A DNA stretch of 64,000 nt from positions 682,001-746,000 of the forward strand of contig NZ_MDEB01000001.1 of NCBI RefSeq assembly GCF_002939945.1, written 5' to 3'. The notes below the pieces were generated by a model that saw only the letters and a list, made by a program, of their open reading frames with translations, did no database searches and had not been told where the DNA came from. The translations under genes and the position numbers were made by a program. The stretch is from Xanthomonas arboricola pv. populi (GTDB taxonomy: Bacteria; Pseudomonadota; Gammaproteobacteria; Xanthomonadales; Xanthomonadaceae). The stretch's first letter is position 1. Each line of letters opens with the position of its first letter. Below are positions 53,408 to 59,922 of this stretch, in pieces.

Positions 53408-53472
53408 GTAGGCGCGCACCTGGGCGCGACGGGCATTGCCGGTAAAGCGGTCGCGCCCGGGTGCGCTCCTAC
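53408..53472. repeat. REP pair (BIME-like), copy 5
   Basis: Full palindromic pair with one change in the left arm (gtaggcgcgcacc). It lies in the 422-bp gap between hflC and the RAYT gene, which otherwise contains the half unit at 53260 and the hflC hairpin. Confidence 0.9.
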
Positions 53473-53518
53473 GGGTGTGGCGCGCGCATGCCTGCTCGGC
53501 AGTGAGAAGCACATACGG

Positions 53519-53543
53519 CAACGCCCGCATTACGCGGGCGTTG
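53519..53543 (-). terminator. Hairpin downstream of hflC
   Basis: Ten-base-pair stem caacgcccgc/gcgggcgttg with a 5-nt loop, 19 nt after the hflC stop. No T-run follows, so termination strength is uncertain. Confidence 0.55.
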
Positions 53544-53562
53544 TCGCCTCAAAGCAGCGCGA

Positions 53563-54426
53563 TCAACGATCGCTTTTGAGGTATTGCAGGAACGGATCGT
53601 TCTTGTCCAGCACCACCACGCCGTTGCCGTCGGTCATGGAGCCGCGGTACGCCTCCAGGCTGCGATAGAACGCGTAGAAAGAAGGATCCTTGGAACCGGC
53701 CTGGCCGTAGATGCGGGCGGCGTCGGCATCGCCTTCGCCGCGCAGCTTCTGCGCATCGCGCTCGGCGTCGGCCACGATCACGGTGGACTCGCGGTCGGCC
53801 TGGGCGCGGATGGTCAGGGCCTGCTCTTCGCCTTCGGCACGCAGCTTGCTGGCTTCCTGCTTGCGCTGGGCGCGCATGCGCTCGTAGACGTCGGTGATCA
53901 CCTGGCTGTCGGTCGGCAGGTCGATCTGCTTGATGCGCAGGTCGGTGATCTGCATCCCTAAGCCCTTGATGGCGCCGTTGATGCCCTTGAGCTGGTTGGC
54001 GATCAATTCGCTGCGGTCGCCGGAGACCAGCTGCTGCAGGGTGCGCGAGTTGATCTGGTTACGCAGCGAGTCGGTGATGATCGGGGCCAGGCGCGAATTG
54101 GCGACGGACTCCTCACCACCGGTGGCGCGATAGAACGCCCGCACATCGGAGATGTAGCCGATGGCGAAGAAGTCCACGCTCACGTCTTTCTGCTCGGCGG
54201 TGAAGTAACGCGCCGGGGCGGTGTCCAGCACCTGGAAGCGGCGGTCGAACACGCGCACCGATTCCACCACCGGGATCTTGAAGTGCAACCCGGGCTTGAG
54301 GTCGGCACGCACCACACGGCCCAGGTTGAGCACCATGGCGGTCTGGTCCTCGCGCACCACGAACACCGAGCCCATCAGGGTCAGCAACACGGCGACGATC
54401 AGGCCGATGACTAGCGAATTCTTCAT
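53563..54426 (-). CDS. hflC: HflC, regulator of the FtsH protease
   Basis: 287-residue SPFH-family protein with one N-terminal membrane anchor (IGLIVAVLLTLMGSVFVV) and a large periplasmic part that forms the HflKC cage around FtsH. Visible family segments are REDQTAMVLNLGRVV, PGLHFKIPVVESVRVFDRR, YISDVRAFYRATGG and the coiled-coil helix ERMRAQRKQEASKLRAEGEE. The stop of hflK overlaps its ATG by one nt (TAATG). Confidence 0.95.
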   Translation of the reverse strand: MKNSLVIGLIVAVLLTLMGSVFVVREDQTAMVLNLGRVVRADLKPGLHFKIPVVESVRVFDRRFQVLDTAPARYFTAEQKDVSVDFFAIGYISDVRAFYRATGGEESVANSRLAPIITDSLRNQINSRTLQQLVSGDRSELIANQLKGINGAIKGLGMQITDLRIKQIDLPTDSQVITDVYERMRAQRKQEASKLRAEGEEQALTIRAQADRESTVIVADAERDAQKLRGEGDADAARIYGQAGSKDPSFYAFYRSLEAYRGSMTDGNGVVVLDKNDPFLQYLKSDR

Positions 54427-55565
54427 TATTCGGTTCCCTCGCGGCCGGTCGGGCGCGGGCCGCGCTCCGGATTGCGGATGCTCTCGCTGCCGCCACTGGT
54501 TTGCGGCGGATTCAACAGCACATCCTGCGGCACCATCGACGGCATACCACTGTTGCCCGCAGCGCCGCTATTGCCTGCGGACTTGCTGGCGTCGGCCGGC
54601 AACGGCACATAGATGACCTGGCGGCCATCGCTGCCGATCACCTTGCGGTTCTCCGACAGCACCTTCTGCACGGTTTCCAGCCACAGGCGCTTGCGCGTGA
54701 CCTCGGGGGCGTTGGCGTACTGCTCCTGCAACAGCGTGAAGCGATCGGCGTCGCCCTCGGCCTTGGAGATCACCGCCTGCTTGTAGCCTTCGGCGCCGGT
54801 CCGGGTGCGCGCACCCTGGCCGCGCGCCTCGGGCACCACCTTGGCGGCGTAGGCCTGGGCTTCGTTGATCAGGCGCTCGCGCACCTGCTGGGCGCCGTTG
54901 ACCTCGTCGAAGGCCGGCTTCACTTCTTCCGGCGGACGCGCGTCCGGCAGGGTCACGCCGGTGACGGACAGACCCGTGTTGTAGGCATCCAGTGCCGCCT
55001 GCAGGCGGTCCTTGGAGGCGATGGCCAGCGGGCCGCGGTTGTTGAGCACGGTATTGAGGTCGGAACGACCCACCTGCTCACGTACGGCGCTTTGCGCGGC
55101 CTGCTCCAGCACCAGATCGGCATTGCGCGAACCGAACAGGTACTGGCGCGGGTCGCTGATCTGGTACTGCACGTTGAGCGAGACGTTGACGATGTTCTCG
55201 TCGCGGGTCAGCACCGGCACCTGGTTGCTGAAGGTCTTGATCTCGGTGGCGTTGACCTTGCGCACCGACTCGACCGGCCAGGGCAGCTTGAAGTTCGGGC
55301 CGGGCTGCAGGATGCGCGAGAACTGGCCGAAGCGCAGCACCACGCCACGCTGCTGCTCGCCGATGAGCTGGAAGCTGGAGAACAGCACCATCGCCACCAC
55401 CGCGACCAGAATCCAGCGCCCCACGCCACCATCGAACAGCTCCTTCAACGGGGCGGGCAGATTGCCCCAACCACCACCGTTGCCACCACCGCGCGGGCCC
55501 CAGGATCTGCGACGGTTGGGGTCCGGGCCGTCTCCGCCCTTGTTGCCGGGTGTGTTCCAGGCCAT
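54426..55565 (-). CDS. hflK: HflK, regulator of the FtsH protease
   Basis: 379-residue partner of HflC. A Gly/Pro-rich cytoplasmic N terminus (NKGGDGPDPNRRRSWGPRGG) is followed by one transmembrane helix (WILVAVVAMVLFSSFQLIG) and the SPFH/band 7 domain with EQQRGVVLRFGQFSRILQPG and NVQYQISDPRQYLFG. A Ser/Ala/Gly-rich tail ends near PERGPRPTGREGTE. The start at 55565 (MAWNTPGNKGG) is the conserved one. First gene of the hfl unit. Confidence 0.95.
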   Translation of the reverse strand: MAWNTPGNKGGDGPDPNRRRSWGPRGGGNGGGWGNLPAPLKELFDGGVGRWILVAVVAMVLFSSFQLIGEQQRGVVLRFGQFSRILQPGPNFKLPWPVESVRKVNATEIKTFSNQVPVLTRDENIVNVSLNVQYQISDPRQYLFGSRNADLVLEQAAQSAVREQVGRSDLNTVLNNRGPLAIASKDRLQAALDAYNTGLSVTGVTLPDARPPEEVKPAFDEVNGAQQVRERLINEAQAYAAKVVPEARGQGARTRTGAEGYKQAVISKAEGDADRFTLLQEQYANAPEVTRKRLWLETVQKVLSENRKVIGSDGRQVIYVPLPADASKSAGNSGAAGNSGMPSMVPQDVLLNPPQTSGGSESIRNPERGPRPTGREGTE

Positions 55566-56078
55566 GCACGCTCCATGATCGAGGGGCTGTGCGGGCCAGT
55601 CCCGCAGTGCCGCCGTGTTGTGTGATTCGATGATTCTACTAGATGGGGCAGACCGACCGTTTTGAAAGGCCCCAATTGGCGCATCCCGGTTTAGCCGCTG
55701 GGGTGGATCGAGCCGATGGCCGGGCGCGGACCGGTCGGTGGCACGGAGTCGACGCGATGTTGCGGGCCGGAGAGGGGCACGCGTCCTGGCCTTGGCTTGT
55801 TGGCGAGCAGCCAAGCGATACAGCCGGACCTGCAGATCAACCTGCCGGCCGCGGCGATCGTGCGGGATGCTGCCGATGGCATGCGAACCCCTCCCCCCAG
55901 ATGGTCGTGCAGCGGGTTGTGGCATCCGCGCCGGGCGGCGCATCGCACTGGCTACTGACTAGCGCGGTGGGACATGGTCCCTACGCATGCCTTCGTCGGT
56001 CGCACCGGCTGCGGTCACGCGCCCGGCTTATTGCACTGCAGAGCGAAACCGCCCCCCGGCCATACCTCACCGACGCAC
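55566..56078. other. Intergenic region upstream of hflK
   Basis: 513 bp between hflK and the PilH-like gene. It should contain the hfl promoter. Open frames here look like noise of GC-rich DNA. I see no repeat or RNA gene. Confidence 0.4.
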
Positions 56079-56465
56079 TTATACGGTCGGCGGTTCGTCT
56101 TTCTGGTTGAACACGCGCTCCATCACTTCCAGCAACTCGTCTTCGGAGAACGGCTTGGTGATGTAGGCGCGCGCGCCCTGGCGCATGCCCCACATGCGAT
56201 CGGTGTCCTGGTCCTTGGTGGTCACCAGGATCACCGGGATGTGCCGGGTGGTCGGCTCGCGCTTGAGCGTGCGCGTTGCCTGGAAGCCGTTGAGGTTGGG
56301 CATCACCACATCCATCAGCACCAGGTCCGGCAGCGATGACTTGGCCGCTTCCACGCCGGCAGCACCATCGGTTGCGGTGATGGTGTCGTGCCCCAGCTTC
56401 TCGACGATGCGCTGAATCCCGAGCAGCTGCGACGGCGAGTCGTCGACGATCAGAATGCGTGCCAT
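56079..56465 (-). CDS. Single-domain response regulator, PilH-like
   Basis: 128-residue receiver domain with no output domain. ILIVDDSPSQLLGIQRIVEK has the acidic pair, DLVLMDVVMPNLNGFQATR the phosphorylated Asp, ILVTTKDQDTDRMWGMRQGA the Thr switch and AYITKPFSEDELL the conserved Lys. The TTKDQ..D..WG.RQGA pattern is strongly PilH-like, a regulator of twitching motility in the Pil-Chp pathway. No other pil genes are adjacent, so partner kinases are elsewhere. Confidence 0.85.
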   Translation of the reverse strand: MARILIVDDSPSQLLGIQRIVEKLGHDTITATDGAAGVEAAKSSLPDLVLMDVVMPNLNGFQATRTLKREPTTRHIPVILVTTKDQDTDRMWGMRQGARAYITKPFSEDELLEVMERVFNQKDEPPTV

Positions 56466-56844
56466 GCGTTTCCCCTAGTGTGCGCGGCGAGTGTAGTGCG
56501 CCGGCCGCGCTTTCGGTAGCTGGGCCAGGCTGTGCGCCCGGCGATGCTGTTGCGATGCGTGATCCGGTGGCACGTTGCTGGTGTCGTGTGCAACGCGTAC
56601 TACGTTGAACAGGGAGCAGCTGGATTCAACAACGTCGCAGAAGGCCGTTCGCTCATGCATCGCGTGCCCTGACCTCAATCCTTCACCCACAGGCGAGGCG
56701 ATTGGTCCCTTCTCCCATCGGGAGAAGCTGGCGCATAGCGCCGGATGAGGGTACGACGGCGCTTCAACCTCGCAGATCGGCGTTAACTGGCGCACCGCCC
56801 GCCCGCCGAGCCCTCACCCCATCCTGCGCGTCGCCCCACGCGGC
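56466..56844. repeat. Gap containing a cttctccc hairpin repeat
   Basis: 379-bp gap. At 56709-56727 it has the hairpin cttctccc-atc-gggagaag, followed by ctggcgcatagcgccggatgag with its own short gcgc hairpin. It is the same family as 28819-28862. No gene recognised in the rest. Confidence 0.6.
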
Positions 56845-57741
56845 CTACACCGATTCGCCGAACGCCTTGGCCAGATTGCGGTAGGCCTTCTTCTGGGCAT
56901 CGTCGGTGGGGGCCGGGGCCAGGATTTCCAGCTCCACGATCTGGTCGCCCGGGGTCGCGCCCGGCAGGCCGCGGCCGCGCAGGCGCAGCTTGCGCCCGGC
57001 ATCCGAGTCGGCCGGCACCTTCAACTCCACCGACCCGCCCAGGGTCGGCACGCTGATGGTGGTGCCCAGTGCCGCCTGCCAGGGCATGACCTGCAGGGTG
57101 TACAGGATGTTGCGCCCGTCCACCTCGAATTGCGGGTGCGCGGCGTATTCGATCTCCAGCAGCAGGTTGCCGCCGCCGTTGCCCTGCCCGCTCAGGCGGA
57201 TCACCTGACCGGGCTGCACGCCCTTGGGCACGCGCACATCCAGCTGCTTGCCGTTGATGGTGATGCGCACGCTATCGCCTGCATGCACCGCTTCCAACGG
57301 CACCGCCAGCTTGGCGCGGGTGTCGCCGCGCGCCTGCGGACCCGCGCCTGCACCAGGACCGGCGCCCGGGCCGCGCGGACGGCCGCCGCGCTGGCCGGCG
57401 AACAGGCTTTCGAAGAAATCGCTGAAGCCGCCACCGGCGCCGCCGTTGCCGAACACTTCCTCGTAGTCGTAGCCCTGCCCGCCGCCGTAGCTGGGCGGGG
57501 CCTGGAACTCGTCGCCCGGGCGGAAGCCCTGCGCCTTGAGCTGGTCGTAGGCCTTGCGCTTGGCCGGGTCGCGCAGCGCCTCGTACGCTTCGTTGATCGC
57601 CTTGAACTTGTCTTCGGCGCCGGCCTCCTTGCTGACGTCGGGGTGGTACTTGCGCGCCAGCCGGCGGTAGGCGGTCTTGATCTCCGCATCGCCCGCGCTG
57701 GGCTCCACGCCCAGCGTTGCGTAGTAATCCTTGAATTCCAT
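56845..57741 (-). CDS. DnaJ-type co-chaperone, CbpA-like
   Basis: 298-residue type B J-protein. The J domain (1-70) contains DYYATLGVEPSAGDAEIKTA, the essential HPD in ARKYHPDVSKEAG and NEAYEALRDPAKRKAYD. A Gly/Phe-rich linker (GGGFSDFFESLFAG, then GPGAGPGAGAGP) follows. There is no zinc-finger domain. The two C-terminal substrate-binding sandwiches start at AKLAVPLEAVHAGDSVRITI and include VPTLGGSVELKVPADSDAGR. It stimulates DnaK. It lies 140 bp after hsp20 on the same strand and is probably read from the same heat-shock promoter, with an internal terminator-like hairpin limiting read-through. Confidence 0.93.
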   Translation of the reverse strand: MEFKDYYATLGVEPSAGDAEIKTAYRRLARKYHPDVSKEAGAEDKFKAINEAYEALRDPAKRKAYDQLKAQGFRPGDEFQAPPSYGGGQGYDYEEVFGNGGAGGGFSDFFESLFAGQRGGRPRGPGAGPGAGAGPQARGDTRAKLAVPLEAVHAGDSVRITINGKQLDVRVPKGVQPGQVIRLSGQGNGGGNLLLEIEYAAHPQFEVDGRNILYTLQVMPWQAALGTTISVPTLGGSVELKVPADSDAGRKLRLRGRGLPGATPGDQIVELEILAPAPTDDAQKKAYRNLAKAFGESV

Positions 57742-57754
57742 CTAATCACCTCTG

Positions 57755-57780
57755 AAAAAAACGGCCCGCAGCCGAGGCCA
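57755..57780 (-). terminator. Partial terminator between hsp20 and the dnaJ-type gene
   Basis: On the minus strand ggcc...gggcc can form a short stem followed by seven T, 14 nt before the dnaJ-type start. Upstream at 57807-57838 is a perfect 12-bp stem ggcaaccgcacc/ggtgcggttgcc without a T-run. Together they may attenuate read-through from hsp20. Confidence 0.5.
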
Positions 57781-57881
57781 CGAGCCAGTCATATTGCAGC
57801 CGGGCGGGCAACCGCACCTATTCTACGGTGCGGTTGCCACCGGGAAGCGAAGCACGCCGCTCCGCTCCAGGTTTTGCTGCC

Positions 57882-58358
57882 TTACTGCACCGTATTGCCG
57901 GCGGGGTCCTGGCCGTTGCCGACCTGGATGCGGCGCGGGGTGGCCGCCGGGCGCTTGGGGATGCGGATTTCCAGCACGCCGTTGTGCCCAGTCGCGGTGA
58001 TGCCGTCGGGGTCGGCACTGTCGGGCAGCGCGAAGCGGCGATGGAAGCTGCCGTAGCGGCGCTCGATGCGCGAGAAACGCTCGGTCTCGGTGCTGGACTC
58101 GCTGTTGCGCTCGCCCTTGATCGACAGGATGCCCTTGTCCATCTGCACCTCGATCTGGCCGGGGTCGATGCCCGGCAGGTCGGCGTACAGCACGAAGTGG
58201 TTGGCCTCTTCCTTGATGTCCACGCGCGGCACCCACTGCGCGGTCACCACCGCCGATTCGTCGGTGTCGCCGTTGTGCTCGAAGAAACGGTCGAACACAT
58301 GCTTGATCTCGTTTTGCAGCGCATGGGTGGGCCACTGCGGATAACGAACGATATTCAT
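57882..58358 (-). CDS. Small heat-shock protein, Hsp20/alpha-crystallin family
   Basis: 158-residue ATP-independent holdase. The alpha-crystallin domain spans about 40-135: WVPRVDIKEEANHFVLYADL, PGIDPGQIEVQMDKGILSIK, ERRYGSFHRRFALPDSAD, and the closing NGVLEIRIPKRP. A short tail contains the RRIQVG anchoring motif variant. Preceded by GGAGG and a heat-shock promoter-like sequence at 58430-58457. It is the first gene of an hsp20-dnaJ pair. Confidence 0.94.
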   Translation of the reverse strand: MNIVRYPQWPTHALQNEIKHVFDRFFEHNGDTDESAVVTAQWVPRVDIKEEANHFVLYADLPGIDPGQIEVQMDKGILSIKGERNSESSTETERFSRIERRYGSFHRRFALPDSADPDGITATGHNGVLEIRIPKRPAATPRRIQVGNGQDPAGNTVQ

Positions 58359-58429
58359 TGCGAGCCTCCAAAAGGTTGGGTGAGCGGCCGGCTGCCGCGG
58401 CGTGCGCCACTGCGCCGGCCATGTGCGTC

Positions 58430-58457
58430 AGATAGGCGTGCCGGCGTGGATTTCAAG
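58430..58457 (-). promoter_or_regulatory. Sigma32-type heat-shock promoter of hsp20
   Basis: On the minus strand CTTGAAA (58457-58451), 14-nt spacer, then CCTATCT (58436-58430), close to the sigma32 consensus CTTGAAA-N(11-16)-CCCATNT. A start about 8 nt downstream would leave a leader of about 65 nt. Confidence 0.65.
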
Positions 58458-58519
58458 CGCGTTGACGCGCTTTTCCCCTGCCCCTTTCTAGACTTCGTTC
58501 AGCCACAGGAGCCCGCCCC

Positions 58520-59002
58520 ATGACCATCCACGTTGGTGACCGCATTCCCGAAGTCGTGCTCAAGCGCCTGCGCGAGGGCATCGAGGCGGTCGACACCCAC
58601 AGCCTGTTCGCGGGGCGCAAGGTGCTGCTGTTCGCGGTGCCGGGCGCCTTCACCCCGACCTGCTCGGCCAAGCACCTGCCAGGCTATGTGGAGCACTTCG
58701 ACGCATTCCGCAAACGCGGCATCGAGGTGCTGTGCACCGCGGTCAACGACCCGTTCGTGATGCAGGCCTGGGGCCGCAGCCAGCTGATCCCCGACGGCCT
58801 GCACCTGCTGCCCGACGGCAACGCCGAACTGGCCCGCGCACTGGGCCTGGAGATCGACGCCAGCGGCTCGGGCATGGGCCTGCGCTCGCGCCGCTACGCG
58901 CTGTATGCCGACGACGCCGTGGTCAAGGCCTTGTTTGTCGAAGAACCCGGCGAATTCAAGGTGTCCGCCGCCGATTACGTGCTGCAGCACCTGCCAGATT
59001 GA
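58520..59002 (+). CDS. Peroxiredoxin, Prx5 type
   Basis: 160-residue thiol peroxidase reducing hydrogen and organic peroxides. The Prx5 active site is LLFAVPGAFTPTCSAKHLPG, with the peroxidatic Cys at about 48. NDPFVMQAWG and ALYADDAVVKALFVEEPG are family segments. One further Cys (LCTAVND) may act as resolving residue. It is divergent from hsp20, across 161 bp, and 43 bp upstream of a ferritin-like gene in the same direction: an oxidative-stress pairing. Confidence 0.92.
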   Translation: MTIHVGDRIPEVVLKRLREGIEAVDTHSLFAGRKVLLFAVPGAFTPTCSAKHLPGYVEHFDAFRKRGIEVLCTAVNDPFVMQAWGRSQLIPDGLHLLPDGNAELARALGLEIDASGSGMGLRSRRYALYADDAVVKALFVEEPGEFKVSAADYVLQHLPD

Positions 59003-59045
59003 TGCATTGATTCCCCCCAACCACTCAGAAGGAAAACGGCCAGCC

Positions 59046-59606
59046 ATGTCTACCCAGCCAGCCAAGCAACTCCCCGACGGCATCACCGATACCGCCACCT
59101 TGCGCAGCCGCGCACGCCAGAGCATCGAAGACGGTGCCATCACCGAGAGCTACCACGCCGACCGCGAGGCGGTGATCGATCTGCTCAACACCGCATTGGC
59201 CACCGAATACGTGTGCACCCTGCGCTACTACCGCCACTATTTCATGGCCAAGGGCATGCTTGCCGACGCGGTCAAGGGCGAGTTCCTGGAGCATGCGCAG
59301 CAGGAGCAGGAACACGCGCACAAGCTTGCCGAGCGCATCGTGCAACTGGGCGGCGAACCGGACCTCAACCCGGACACGCTGACCAAGCGCTCGCATGCCG
59401 AATACAAGGAAGGCACCGACCTGCGCGACATGGTCAGGGAGAACCTGATTGCCGAACGCATCGCCATCGACAGCTACCGCGAGATGATCGACTTCATCGG
59501 CGACAAGGACACCACCACCAAGCGCATCCTGGAAAGCATCCTGGCCCAGGAAGAAGAGCATGCCGACGAGTTCGCCGACATGCTGGAAGGCTGGATCGGC
59601 GAGTGA
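59046..59606 (+). CDS. Ferritin-like (bacterioferritin/Dps-like) iron-binding protein
   Basis: 186-residue four-helix ferritin-like protein. Di-iron ligands are readable in TALATEYVCTLRYYRHYF (first Glu), EFLEHAQQEQEHAHKLAERI (Glu, ExxH), ENLIAERIAIDSYREMI, and ILAQEEEHADEFADML (second ExxH). It should oxidise and store iron, limiting Fenton chemistry alongside the upstream peroxiredoxin. No haem-binding Met is obvious. A strong terminator follows at 59722. Confidence 0.88.
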   Translation: MSTQPAKQLPDGITDTATLRSRARQSIEDGAITESYHADREAVIDLLNTALATEYVCTLRYYRHYFMAKGMLADAVKGEFLEHAQQEQEHAHKLAERIVQLGGEPDLNPDTLTKRSHAEYKEGTDLRDMVRENLIAERIAIDSYREMIDFIGDKDTTTKRILESILAQEEEHADEFADMLEGWIGE

Positions 59607-59648
59607 GCTGAGTTTTGCAATATAGCGATGGGTTGCGATCGGTGATCG

Positions 59649-59712
59649 GAGTCGACATCGACATCCACATCGAAGTTGAAGTCGAAGATGAAGTCGAAGT
59701 CGAAGTCGACTC
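59649..59712. repeat. Degenerate hexanucleotide tract
   Basis: About ten units of gacatc/gaagtc-type hexamers, bounded by gtcgac at each end, between the ferritin-like gene and its terminator. It lies in non-coding DNA; the acidic peptide it could encode has no start context. Confidence 0.75.
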
Positions 59713-59721
59713 GATGATGAA

Positions 59722-59757
59722 ACAGACAGGGCGCCTCGAGCGCCCTGTCTGTTTTCT
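59722..59757 (+). terminator. Rho-independent terminator of the ferritin-like gene
   Basis: Perfect 13-bp stem (acagacagggcgc/gcgccctgtctgt) with loop ctcga, followed by ttttct. Confidence 0.9.
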
Positions 59758-59816
59758 GTGCCGCTGGATGGTGCATGTGCGGTTGCGTCCGACCAGATTT
59801 CGCCGCGCCGCCGCCC

Positions 59817-59884
59817 GTAGGAGCGCACCCGGGCGCGATGGGGCGTTACAGAGAATGCCTTATCGCGCCCAGGTGCGCTCCTAC
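59817..59884. repeat. REP pair (BIME-like), copy 6
   Basis: Same REP family as around the RAYT gene but 6 kb away, with a diverged centre (ggggcgttacagagaatgcc). It lies just before the convergent end of pbpC. Confidence 0.88.
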
Positions 59885-59922
59885 GGGTGTGTGCACGCTG
59901 ACCGGGCGCAGTACGTGCCCGG

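Noticed and set aside
52064-53472. Repeated palindromes considered as a CRISPR array
   Set aside because: Spacing is irregular, copies are themselves palindromic pairs with changing centres, there are no unique equal-length spacers and no cas genes; a RAYT explains them.
59474-59776. Minus-strand frame with alternating Asp-Phe and Asp-Val
   Set aside because: It is only a translation of the hexanucleotide tract in a 3' UTR, with no ribosome site or homologous look.
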